From Berberis thunbergii (Eukaryota; Streptophyta; Magnoliopsida; Ranunculales; Berberidaceae), in contig QNQO01007633.1 of NCBI GenBank assembly GCA_003290165.1, positions 62,001 to 126,000 on the forward strand: a stretch of 64,000 nt of DNA. The letters are read 5' to 3'. Shown here in pieces: positions 47,131-57,195 of the stretch. The first letter of the stretch is position 1; each line of letters opens with the position of its first letter. Below the pieces are notes generated by a model. The model searched no databases. It was given only the letters and a program-made list of their open reading frames with translations, and had not been told where the DNA came from. Both the position numbers and the translations under genes were made by a program.

Positions 47131-49605
47131 TTAAACACGTTGAGAAGATTTACCCTTCTTAGTCTTGCGACGTTTGCCCGGGAGGACCACTGGTTGGACT
47201 ATATGCTGTTGTTCCTTATCCGATAGAGACCCCAATGTTAAATCTGTAATAGCTTGTGGTTCCAATCCCATCTCCGAGTCTGACACCGCCTCGTCACTAT
47301 CGTCTGTTGGGCGAATCAAGGTATTAGTGGACTTTGAATGGTTCTTGCTTTGCAAAACACGATTCTCCTCAACCAGCTGGATGAAAACTTCATGTAAACT
47401 CCCATCCACCTCATTCCTAGCCACTGGAGGCATGGATTCATTATCCGTTGCCATGGAAAGAGCACGTTTGGCCATAATATTTGTCAACTGTGTCATCACT
47501 GTCGGCTTCGATATGTCCTTCCCAAACTCCGGAGCTCCCCCGTCCCCTTGAACATAAAGAGGTTGTGGCCCAAGACTGAGCGATGCGGGTGGAATGGGGC
47601 TGACAGACCGTGTGCATGCAGAGCTGAATTGCACAATACCGACCTTGTTCTGGCTGGACGAACCTGAATTCTGAAGCCGAGGAGACTCGAGGTGCGCTGC
47701 CTGACTGGGATCTGATCCTGGAACTGAGCTGGTAGTATTCTGGAGTAAAGAACAAGTGTTGTTCGGGAGCAGATCAGGTGCTGTGCGGGGGCAAGACAGG
47801 AGCTGTTCGGGAGCAGAGGAGCTGCTGTTCGGGAGCGGAGAACTGGAGAGCGCAAGTGCTGGTGAGCTGGGGCGCACAAGTGCTGTGCGAGGGCAAATCA
47901 GTTGCTGTTCAGGAGCAGAATCGGTGCTGTTCGGGGCCAGAACCGGTGCTGATTGGGGGCAAAACAGGTGCTGTTTTGCAGCAGAACAAGTGTTGTTTAT
48001 GGGCAAAACAGGTGCTGTTCGGAGGCAAGGCAGTGGCTGTTCGGGAGCGGAGCAAGTGCTGGTCGGAAGCGCGGAACTAGTGAGAGCATGACCTGAACCT
48101 GGAACACTATCTGGGCCAATGTGAGGGCTGGAATCCGTCACTGGAAATTTGCATAACTCTATGTTCCTCACATTATTAAGACTTGAACTTGTGATGATTG
48201 CGGGGTTAGGGCCAGCATGATTCGGACTTGGTTTGTTCACTGGGTTGATCGCGTCGCTAGGACTGTTTGCAATGCCTGGGCTGCTGGCAACTTGAACGGG
48301 GTCATGATCTGGCTGAGATTCAAAACGTGGAACGTCGGGGTTCCCCAACTGCTTGAGTGTAATGTCATCATGCGGACATACGACCTTAACTTGGCCACCT
48401 ATGGCCCCGGATTGTGAGTCGACCGAGGATTGATTTGGTTGAGCGGAGAGACCCAAAACATTAGCAATCTCCGAGATATTGTACCCCGCCTCTAGTAGGC
48501 ATTCTTCTGTAGTTTCTGTAACCTTTCCACCACCAGCATGAAGCATTGAGTCGTTCTCATCCCCAGCCATGTTCTCATTGAGCAAAGCAAATTTATTTGA
48601 CAAATTCATAGTATCTGAAACCTTGGCCGCCGGCCTTGTCTCCCCAATATCCTCAACCAACTCTTCCCTCTTACTATTCTTAGCTCCGCTCGGGCCGACC
48701 GTTGGCCGAGCAAGTTTATCCTGTTTGAGAATGGGAACATATTTTTGTTTAAAAGTTTGGTTCTCAACTGGCGGCCTAGCCATCTTCTCTATTTTACCAG
48801 AGTCGGGGTCTCCCACCTTGGCCTTGAGACCCAATTTTTTCCTGCAAAAGGCCTCTTGATGTCCTATCAAAGAACAAAAATCGCAATACTTGAAACCTGG
48901 ATATTCAATTTTCTGCCAGAAACCCCTGTTGTTAGCCCTATCAATCCAAACTCTATTTGGTAGTGGTTCAGCTAGAGACATCTCCACACATACACGGGCA
49001 AAACCCGGCCGAGTGAGGCAACGGGTATGGTCATCCATCCGCAAATATCCACCAAAAGAATTGACAATAGCCTTTAAAATAGGGGGATGAAATAAATGCA
49101 AAGGAAGGTTAGGTAACTCTACCCATAGGGGTACCGAGATTGGGTCCTCCTTCAAACTGAAACCATCATGCCAGCGAAAAGCTTTAAAACGAACTCCTCG
49201 AATCAGAAATGAATCCCGCGACAGAACTTTCTTGGCTTCTACCTCCGATTGGAGTCGAACTATCACATGTCTTTGATTCAATAAACCCAGTGAGAAGTCT
49301 CCCAAAATTCCCCAAGTCCTGTGGATTGAATCGCGAATATCTGTCAAAGTCGGGTGGTAACTAGAGAATTTGAGGACAATGACATGTTTTTCCATGAAAG
49401 CTTCCCCACGAACCTCATCTGAAGCCGTGAGGCCAATAGCTGGAGCCCCCTCCTTACGGAATCTCGTTCCTTCAACCTGAGTTTCGACAGTGTCATCCAC
49501 CAAAATTTTCCCCAAAATCTGGGCAAAAGAAGGCTTCGAAATACCATCCGTGGTACCCCCATGACCCGGACCAGTGGGTGTGGGACTGGCGGCTTGCGTG
49601 ATCAT
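47131..49605 (-). CDS. LINE ORF1: DUF4283 and CCHC zinc-knuckle protein
   Basis: The first in-frame ATG is at 49605; the frame is open for about 824 residues. The N-terminal DUF4283 region covers about residues 65-200 (EKHVIVLKFSSYHPTLTDIR, VPLWVELPNLPLHLFHPPIL). One CCHC knuckle, YCDFCSLIGHQEAFC, follows. A long low-complexity middle contains a degenerate protein repeat of about 20 residues (SAPEQ-L-CPRTAPVLLPNNT type) at roughly residues 510-625. ORF1 proteins of L1 elements bind the element RNA and package it with ORF2. The basic tail RRKTKKGKSSQRV ends one base before ORF2. Confidence 0.9.
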   Translation of the reverse strand: MITQAASPTPTGPGHGGTTDGISKPSFAQILGKILVDDTVETQVEGTRFRKEGAPAIGLTASDEVRGEAFMEKHVIVLKFSSYHPTLTDIRDSIHRTWGILGDFSLGLLNQRHVIVRLQSEVEAKKVLSRDSFLIRGVRFKAFRWHDGFSLKEDPISVPLWVELPNLPLHLFHPPILKAIVNSFGGYLRMDDHTRCLTRPGFARVCVEMSLAEPLPNRVWIDRANNRGFWQKIEYPGFKYCDFCSLIGHQEAFCRKKLGLKAKVGDPDSGKIEKMARPPVENQTFKQKYVPILKQDKLARPTVGPSGAKNSKREELVEDIGETRPAAKVSDTMNLSNKFALLNENMAGDENDSMLHAGGGKVTETTEECLLEAGYNISEIANVLGLSAQPNQSSVDSQSGAIGGQVKVVCPHDDITLKQLGNPDVPRFESQPDHDPVQVASSPGIANSPSDAINPVNKPSPNHAGPNPAIITSSSLNNVRNIELCKFPVTDSSPHIGPDSVPGSGHALTSSALPTSTCSAPEQPLPCLRTAPVLPINNTCSAAKQHLFCPQSAPVLAPNSTDSAPEQQLICPRTALVRPSSPALALSSSPLPNSSSSAPEQLLSCPRTAPDLLPNNTCSLLQNTTSSVPGSDPSQAAHLESPRLQNSGSSSQNKVGIVQFSSACTRSVSPIPPASLSLGPQPLYVQGDGGAPEFGKDISKPTVMTQLTNIMAKRALSMATDNESMPPVARNEVDGSLHEVFIQLVEENRVLQSKNHSKSTNTLIRPTDDSDEAVSDSEMGLEPQAITDLTLGSLSDKEQQHIVQPVVLPGKRRKTKKGKSSQRV
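47740..48075. repeat. In-frame minisatellite in LINE ORF1
   Basis: About a dozen degenerate copies of a unit containing GTGCTGTTCGGGAGCAGA, 30-60 bases apart. Because the array does not break the frame, it adds repeated Pro/Cys/Ser-rich segments to the ORF1 protein. Confidence 0.85.
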
Positions 49606-50046
49606 CTCATCCAGCAAATTATGGAATCAAAAACAGGGGCTGGAAAGCAATATTCAATGCCGTAACAGATGCCGGATCGGAAACGCGGCTTGAATCAAAC
49701 CCAAGGTCGTAACAGGTCGAAACAGATCGGAACGGCGGCTCAAACCCCGGGTCGTAACAGGCCGTCGCTCGTAACAGGTCGTAACAAGCCGTCGCTCGTA
49801 ACAGGTCGTAACAGGCCGTCGCTCGTAACAGAACGATACGACGAATCGGACACAGGTTCAGAAGGATGCACTTGTGGTGAGAGCAATGCCCAAAACACCA
49901 ATCCGATCCCGCGTCGTTGCACTGTCTGAATCAACCGAAAATCGTTCTGTATCGGAGTGGAATCCCAAGCGGCAGGAAACCGGCAAGGAGCCGAAACGGC
50001 GGCTAGGGTTTGCCCAATCCGAACCAGAGATCAAGGAACCAGATTC
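49606..50046 (-). promoter_or_regulatory. LINE 5' UTR with tandem CGTAACAGG repeats
   Basis: GC-rich compared with its surroundings. Plus-strand 49735-49830 has three to four copies of a 27-base unit containing AACAGGCCGTCGCTCGTAAC. Internal promoters of L1 elements lie in this region, and tandem 5' repeats are common in them. The promoter role here is inferred. Confidence 0.6.
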
Positions 50047-50062
50047 AACATTAAATTAGGTT

Positions 50063-52340
50063 GGAATTATATTGTGCAACATTATTCATTTTTTTGTTTG
50101 AAAGAAACGAACCTAATAATGTCGTTCATACTTGAGAGGAGAAATTGAATAAGGGAGACTTGGGTGTACAAAGAGCTACCATTATTTTGGGTCAAACTCC
50201 ACAACACAACAGGATATTACAATATATTTCTGGGTGGATGTACCACTTTAATGCAATCTTTTCAGAGGTACTAACTTTGAGAGTTAATAATAGGCCCCAT
50301 CATGAGATGCCCATAAAATCTAAACGGATACTTGATGTGTTCAAATTTACTTTTCTTGATTTTGACTTGCAAAACAATTAAAATTAAAAGTGAATTAAAG
50401 AAAGACTACTGTATGCATTTTGATGATAGAGTTTAGCTTCGAACAAGTTGGTAGAATTTGACTTGATAAAACTAGGGTTGTATATCTACGTTATTTCTCT
50501 TGTTCATCTCATATAATGAGAGAATTTACCTTTTTTTGGACGACCTATAGGTCAACACTTATTAGAGAGTAATCATATCACAGGTGAAATTTAAATATAG
50601 GACGTGGGGAACAAACCCATACAACCCTAACCACTAGGCCATAACACCATTGACTCTACCTTTGATTGCAATAAAGGGAGAAAAGTTTATTCAGATTATC
50701 CATTCATCAAGTTACGTCCTTGTAAGGTTCTTACCCTTTCAAGTTTCAAGACTAGATTTTATTTTGTACTTGTTTCCTTTTAGGACTCGGTGTCCTTCTC
50801 ATAGTTTGGTCAGAAATGGTCTAAACGGGCTTTGGGTTTATTCTAGCTCAAGGACCTGTGTTTTGACCTACTTGTCCTGATTCAAGCTTCTAGATTCCTA
50901 ACCACATTGAGCTTGTTCAATATACGCTTGATCTCCCGACTTATAGACTGAACTGGGCCTAACTTGAACTTGATCCGTTCGGGTTATCATCTATTAGGAT
51001 TGATTGATGCCACGTGTTCGATTACAATTGGATGATTGTTCAATCACTTGTCAATACTTACAATCTTTCTATCAAAATCGATTGGTTTTCCACTTACATT
51101 GTATAACACCAAAATCCATCAGTTTGGATCCTAAGGTATGTGATCAATGATTTGTTGCATAAACTCTGATTCAGTTTACAACGAACCTTTAAAAAAAAAA
51201 TTTGAAAATTTGACCAAATACGCCATAGATGAGATGACCAGCCGCCTCTATTCAGGGAGAAAGTAATAGATCCCGTCCACCAATGTTTATTAATCATACT
51301 TGGCAGCTCTTAAGCAATATATTATAGGTTAATTAATAGGGTTTATCAGCAACTTACACTTATTTTATAGTTGAGTATTGATTAATTAGGGATCTGAATC
51401 AATACGGATTTTCAGACTTAGTTCCTAGATGGTTTGTTGAGGGGAGTTAACAAGAAAGATGTCTTAACTATGATCTTCTTCGTTTTTTGTTTCCGTTGCA
51501 TTGACCAGAATATATACTATAAACTTGAGGATTCAACTACTTCGGCCTTGTCCTTAATGATGAATTTGTTTAAGGAATCCTTCAAACTTGAGGAATCGGC
51601 CTTAGCTAGTTTGATAAAAATAATTGGATGTCTGGTTCAGATATTGAATATGATTTTCATCCTCTTAACTCTCTGTTACTTTATGAGTTTGAAGATTTAA
51701 TTGAAGCCTAAACAAACACTTTTCAACATTTCTAATTAGAGATTTCCTCTTAATAAGAGTTAAAATCTCTAACTCAAACAAACACCTTCTTAATGTACTA
51801 ATTAACGATATAAGTAAGGTTCTATACAAAAATTAATTTTAAATCGCTCAACCCCTCCCACCACAAAATGTTACTGACATGGTTCAAATCGTGAATCTGC
51901 AATTCCATCCGCCACAAGCATACCACTGAGTGGTACTCCATTGACAGGTTCACGTAATCGAAAACCAAGATAACTCTGCACTATGATCTAAATCCTTAAT
52001 CATGGACGACAGTGCGAAAAGCGAAAATAATTTGTAGGGCATTCAATTGCTAATCACTCAATCTTCATTATTAGCGAAAAGTCAGCTTAACAATATTAGA
52101 ATATGCGAGCTCGAAAAACACGATCTGATTAATATTAGAATTAATATTAGAAATAATGCTATGCACGTCATAGAGCACCCATTAGGATATCACAAGCACT
52201 ATTCTGATGTTTACATCCCCTTGTTATGGGGTTTGCTTTTCTCTAACAAATTATTTCATGATCTAGAAGAGAAATAACAGCAAAGATTGTAAATATGCAA
52301 AGCAACCATACATCTATATACGATGTGGAGAAAATCTACT
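50063..52340. other. Intergenic, one SINE-like element
   Basis: No gene is recognised. Open frames at 51434-51700 and 52047-52277 have no known domains and AT-driven composition. Confidence 0.45.
50530..50649 (-). mobile_element. SINE-like, tRNA-derived element
   Basis: On the minus strand TGGCCTAGTGG matches a polymerase III A box (TGGYNNAGTGG), and 30 bases later GGTTTGTTCCC is a degraded B box (GGTTCGANNCC). It ends in a short A tail (poly-T at 50531-50537, plus strand). No clear target duplication. Confidence 0.45.
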
Positions 52341-52355
52341 CAGCCAAGTCGTTGT

Positions 52356-52470
52356 GTTTGGAGAGAGTGTTCAGCACGTGAATGCCAACTCTATCCTTAT
52401 TTCCATAAATTTGGAGATGATAAAGAAAATGATAGAATTGACACACGCCTGCTAAACACCCTCTCCAAAC
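52356..52470 (-). ncRNA. Candidate microRNA precursor hairpin (unannotated family)
   Basis: Two 40-base arms (52356-52395 and 52431-52470) pair end to end without bulges around a 35-base loop. As minus-strand RNA there are 32 Watson-Crick pairs, 5 G:U wobbles and 3 mismatches. As plus-strand RNA the same differences give 7 mismatches. On the minus strand the 5' arm starts GTTTGGAGAGGGTGTTTAGC and the 3' arm contains TTGGCATTCACGTGCTGAAC. This fits a plant MIRNA stem, but I recognise no known mature microRNA. A short MITE or inverted gene fragment is the alternative; small-RNA evidence is lacking. Confidence 0.5.
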
Positions 52471-52865
52471 GCTACTTAGTGCTATCTTCCGAGACTCCTC
52501 AGACTATGTAGAAAGGTTCTACAATGTGATATGAATTTCCTGCCTGAATCCAATCTGGGACCTCATCTTGACATAAATTCTAACATAAATTCTACACAGC
52601 TTGATCCACTCACATGTGGCATTTACTGCTTACCATCATTGCCAAATATGCTAAGCAACCAGGCTAGCTAGCCATAGCCACATCTTGATCTGACAAATAC
52701 TTCAAACGAATTAAATTTTCCTACTCTTTCATTCAATTGTACATATTTTCCACAGATCATGTCATCTATTTTTATTTTTATTTTATATTTATTTTTATTT
52801 TTATTTTTATAAAGCGAGTAGAATTTTAAAGGCCCTTAACCATTACATTAACAGGAATTTTAAAT

Positions 52866-53042
52866 GACGAGGAAATGAGCGAGGAAACCAGTGAGGGGAG
52901 TGAGGTGGAGGGGCGAGAACCATTCACTTTCTTTAGAATGCGTGCAAAAAAAATCAACACGCACATTCCAAAGGGGTGAGTGGTTCTCCCCCCCCCCCTC
53001 CAACTCACTCCACTCGCTGGTTTCCTCGCTCATTTCCTCACC
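52866..53042. mobile_element. Foldback MITE with GAGGAAATGAGCGAGG ends
   Basis: Both arms carry GAGGAAATGAGCGAGGAAAC (left directly, right reversed), and pairing continues through GAGTGAG..GGAGG to an inner GAACCA/TGGTTC pair, giving an almost complete foldback. The tips resemble those of the MITE at 58939-59932 (GAGGAAAACAGCGAGG). The superfamily is uncertain. Confidence 0.8.
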
Positions 53043-54184
53043 ATGTAGCAAAACTCTTATATTAATGAAAAATCTGAAACTTCAAATACAATTCTTAAAG
53101 GAAACACCATTATTACATGGTTTAAACTAGTCTCACGATTCTTCTTTTTGGTCAGGGACAAATGATTCATTTTTTGTACGAAAAAACTAAAAAACCAGGC
53201 CCATAGCGTCAGGACAACGCCAGGGTGACTTGGTGGAATTGTGTTCGAATGGAATAATTGAAAATCTCTAGGATGATGGAGGGTATTGGACCTGCCCTGC
53301 CCTGACGCAGGCCTGACTCGACTTTCTAAACAAGTATTTTTTGTTTGCTTTAAAAAACAATGGCTGAAATCTTGGATGTTAGCCTTAGAAAATTTCTTTG
53401 TAGCTAATTATCTTGCATCATCTTCACGGAAGGGACTTGGCTCTGATTCTTTTTTTCGGATCTTGCCAGTCTTCTTGAAACCCAATGTTATTTCGATTGT
53501 TCTCCTCATCTATAATGAACGAGGCTCTTGATAAGTTTAAACTGCAAAAACCTAGCTACAGTTCAAACTCCATTTTTTCGAGAGTTGTACAAATATAATT
53601 ATCGAGTTGATTGACTGTAAGTCTTGCCAAACCAAATGTCCATATGGACGACATATGTAGAGCTTTTCTTGACAAGAATGCAATTGCCACTTTTGTAATA
53701 CATAATTTTCTCTTATTTCTAACATATATGGCAAACATGGCATTCTCCACTAGTGATATATCGATCATCAACACCCACCATTCACCAAGAACGAACAGCT
53801 CAGTGTGCACTATTGGATCCACAATAACTTTAGAGATATCGATGAATGTGGCAGCATTCACTTTCATCAAGATTTCCCCAAACTTGAAAATCAAAACAGT
53901 AGCCAATAGAAAGCTATGGTTCCCCATAATCCCCACACTAAGGACACAATATGTACCCAAAAGCTAAAACAAACTAGCTCCATATGCTTCCCTTCTCTAA
54001 AATATTACATCGATGTGTACCCTCATTTTAGGTGTCATTCCCCACTACAATCATCAAAATATCATGAAATTAAATTCATATAAAAATAAGTTTGTCTAAT
54101 AATGTTTCAAAATGATGGTACAACAACAAATTATTGCAACTTTGTAATCACATAAAATAACTTAGGGTTATGTTTGATTTTTGA

Positions 54185-54216
<32 letters not shown>

Positions 54217-54769
54217 TCATTGTACATGAGAGATAGTGATAATTGTGGAATGGTCTTTTCTTAATTTTTTTTTTAGTGACTATAGAGATTAGTACTTGGT
54301 AGTGGCTAAGCATAAATGATGGGAGATAGTGACAAAGAGGAGTTGGAAAGGGAAAGGGAAAGGGATTTGAAATAAAATCCGTGACTTAAACGATGTTGAT
54401 GATATGGAGTCAACGTTACACAACCACTAATCAAAACTAATAAGCATTATAATATGCAAAATTTTGATTAAAAAAGGAAAGTTTACAACAAGTCAAAATC
54501 TAAAGATCACTCTCAACAAATCTCTACAAATCTGTCAAGAAAGAAAACCATTCAATACTTAGTAAACACTCACATGATATCTCATAAGGGTTATTCTTCC
54601 ATGAATTAGGTGGGATTAGACACACAAAAAGCTGGAAACACACATCAAACTTCTTATAGACTTCATGGGATTGAATGACCCATCACTACTCTAGCTAGTC
54701 TTCTTCCATGTGATGGATGTACAGAAACTTAACAAGAAATATTAAGAACAACTTAACAAAACAGCTGTG
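53043..54769. other. Intergenic; an overlapping pair of open frames of unknown origin
   Basis: At 53556-53967 both strands are open (134 codons minus, 118 plus). Neither product matches a family I know, and neither has splice context. A 30-base poly-T run lies at about 54182-54210. Confidence 0.35.
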
Positions 54770-56330
54770 AAACATATATATGATCAAAAATATCTAAAGA
54801 GCTGTGAAACACAAGTATGTATAGTACCAAATTATAGAGGAGATAAACTAAACTTAATTAAGAGGTAGCAAACCCATTTCTTAAATTAAATCATATATTG
54901 CTATACTAAACTTAACAAGAGCAAGCTCATTTTCTTAAATCAGATCAAAGAGAAGACAAACACACATGATGGGGTACAATGACCCAACATCATGGCTGAT
55001 CTTATAATATCCAAAGAGCTATGAAACACAGGTGTGGTACAAAAATATAGAAGAGATAAACTAAACTTAACAAAGAGGTAGCAAACCCATTTCTTAAATT
55101 AAATCAAATATTGCTAAACTAAACTTAACAAGAACAAGCTCATTTTCTTAAATCAGATCAAAGAGAAGACAATCACACATGATGGGGTACAATGACCCAA
55201 CATCATGGCTGATCTTATAATACATATATATGATATCCAAAGAGCTATGAAACACAGGTGTGGTACCAAAATATAGAGGAGATAAACTAAACTTAACAAA
55301 GAGGTAGCAAACCCATTTCTTAAATTAAATCAAATATTGCTAAACTAAACTTAACAAGAACAAGCTCATTTTCTTAAATCAGATCAAAGAGAAGACAAAC
55401 ACACATGATGGGGTACAATGACCCAACATCATGGCTGATCTTATAATACATATATATATGATATCCAAAGAGCTATGAAACACAGTTGTAGTACCAAAAT
55501 ATAGAGGAGATAAACTAAACTTAACAAAGAGGTATCAAACCCATTTCTTAAATTAAATCAAATATTGCTAAACTAAACTTAACAAGAACAAGCTCATTTT
55601 CTTAAATCAGATCAAAGAGAAGACAATCACACATGAGGGGATACAATGACCCATCATCATGGCTGATCTTATAATACATATATATGATATCAAAAGAGCT
55701 ATGAAACACAAGTATGGTACCAAAATATAGAGGAGATAAACTAAACTTAACAAAAAGGTAGCAAACCCATTTCTTAAATTATATCAAATATTGCTAAATT
55801 AAACTTAACAAGAGCAAGCTCATTTTCTTAAATCAGATAAAAAAGAAGACAAACACACATGAGGGGATACAATGACCCATCATCATGGCTGATCTTATAA
55901 TACATATATATGATATCAAAAGAGCTACGAAACACAAATATGTTACCAAAATATAGAGGAGATAAACTAAACTTAACAAAGAGGTAGCAAAACCATTTCT
56001 TAAATTAAATCAAATATTGCTAAACTAAACTTAACAAGAGCAAGTTCATTTTCTTAAATCATACCAAAGAGAAGACATGGCTGATCTTGTAATACATATA
56101 TATGATATCAAAAATATCTAAAGAGCTATGAAACACAAGTATGGTACCAAAATATAGAGGAGATAAACTAAACTTAACAAAGAGGTAGCAAACCCATTTC
56201 TTAAATTAAATCAAATATTGCTAAACTAAACTTAACAGGAGCAAGGCCATCTTCTTAAATCAGATCAAAGAGAAGACAAACACACATGATGGGGTACAAT
56301 GACCCATCATCACGACTGATCTTAGAATAT
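54770..56330. repeat. Tandem array, about seven copies of a ~226-bp unit
   Basis: The word AAAGAGCTATGAAACACA recurs near 54796, 55012, 55238, 55466, 55693, 55920 and 56117, giving steps of 216, 226, 228, 227, 227 and 197. Each unit also holds GAGGAGATAAACTAAACTTA, AACAAGCTCATTTTCTTAAA and TGATGGGGTACAATGACCCA. The central units are nearly identical and the outer ones more diverged. It has no coding capacity. It lies 3' of MIR390 on the minus strand and could be part of its primary transcript. Confidence 0.95.
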
Positions 56331-56499
56331 ATATATACGATTACAAGTATATATGGTACCAAAACAAATAGAAGATCCAGGCACAAATATATGCACATAT
56401 AGTCAAGAGAAAAGAGCCAAAAATAGAGTATGGAAACATGCATACCCAAAGAAGCCATTATGGGATGTGTGTGTGTGTTTCAACTTGAAGATGACCCAA

Positions 56500-56665
56500 C
56501 ATGAGAGAGTAAGGAGATGCAATAAAACTCAGGATGGATAGCGCAATCAACACTCAAAAATTACCACCACCCCATACAACAACATAGTGTGTGTTGGAGT
56601 TTGTATAATAATTAAGGTGTCATGGCGCTATCCCTCCTGAGCTTTACAGAATTTCCTCTCAAAAA
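56500..56665 (-). ncRNA. MIR390: MIR390 microRNA precursor
   Basis: The minus strand at 56644-56624 is the 21-nt miR390 (starting AAGCTCAGGAGGGATAGC, ending GCC). The star lies on the other arm at 56543-56523 (starting CGCTATCCATCCTGAGTT). The two pair with 2-nt 3' overhangs and the hallmark mismatch at position 11. The stem extends below the duplex (TTCTGTA against TTTATTGCA, then GAGAGGA against TCCTTACTCTC). miR390 loads into AGO7 and cuts TAS3 RNA to start tasiRNA-ARF production, controlling leaf polarity, phase change and lateral roots. The loop is 80 bases, longer than in Arabidopsis MIR390a. Confidence 0.98.
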
Positions 56666-56814
56666 CCTTTTCAAGAAAATGACCTTTCAAAGATCAAGAG
56701 ATTAGCCCTCCAAAGAGACCCATTGAAACCTCAAATGTGTTATTGAGATGAGAAGAGAAGAGATGAGATGAAACTTTTTTGTTGGGTGAGAGAGATAAGG
56801 GGAAGGTGTGGGTG

Positions 56815-56822
56815 TATTTATA
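56815..56822 (-). promoter_or_regulatory. MIR390 TATA box
   Basis: TATAAATA on the minus strand, about 170 bases upstream of the miRNA. A start site about 30 bases downstream would give a leader of some 140 bases. It is the only good TATA box near the precursor. Confidence 0.65.
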
Positions 56823-57096
56823 ATGAGAAGAGGGGACAGCAGAGAAAAGTCACTTCACGTCGTTCAGTAGAAAGAAAGAAAGCATGTGTGATGAGTTTAA
56901 ACACTGTTTTTACGTTTTTTTTTTCAAAATGTGTTATAATTTCAATCTCTTATTCTAGTTTTCTTTGCCGACTACGTTACACAAACGTTGCCTCTTGTAT
57001 TTTGAGATTGAGATACGGTTGTTGTTGATTAAAATGGAGTTAATTAATTAGAATAAGATATTAAGATGGGGTTTGATTAATATTAATAATTTGAGT

Positions 57097-57195
57097 AATT
57101 CTAGGCCGTCTGGGTTTGTTGCAGGAGGAGAGGCAAAATGTATTTTCACACCCCCAGGCAGAAAATTCAGGCAGCAAACCCAGACCGCCTAGAAT
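57097..57195. repeat. Short foldback, 26-base arms
   Basis: AATTCTAGGCCGTCTGGGTT at the left is mirrored at the right (AACCCAGACCGCCTAGAATT) with one mismatch and one wobble. It is probably a small MITE in the MIR390 upstream region. No target duplication is clear. Confidence 0.75.

Larger units (their letters stand above)
42641..50046 (-). mobile_element. L1-type LINE with RNase H domain, nearly full length
   Basis: It has a 5' UTR, ORF1, ORF2 and a poly-A tail (poly-T at 42641-42651 on the plus strand). A 16-bp target duplication, AACATTAAATTAGGTT, lies at 42625-42640 and 50047-50062 with no mismatch. Plant L1 elements with a C-terminal RNase H have this structure. ORF1 is open throughout. 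ORF2 has one visible frameshift, in a G run. The perfect duplication and open frames point to a recent insertion. Confidence 0.95.

Noticed and set aside
47496..48091. Plus- and minus-strand frames rich in Cys/Gly/Ala over the ORF1 minisatellite
   Set aside because: The repeat keeps several frames open at once. Only the ORF1 frame links DUF4283, the zinc knuckle and the basic tail.
51434..51700. An 88-codon plus-strand frame
   Set aside because: AT-rich, with no family match and no promoter or splice context. It is likely chance.
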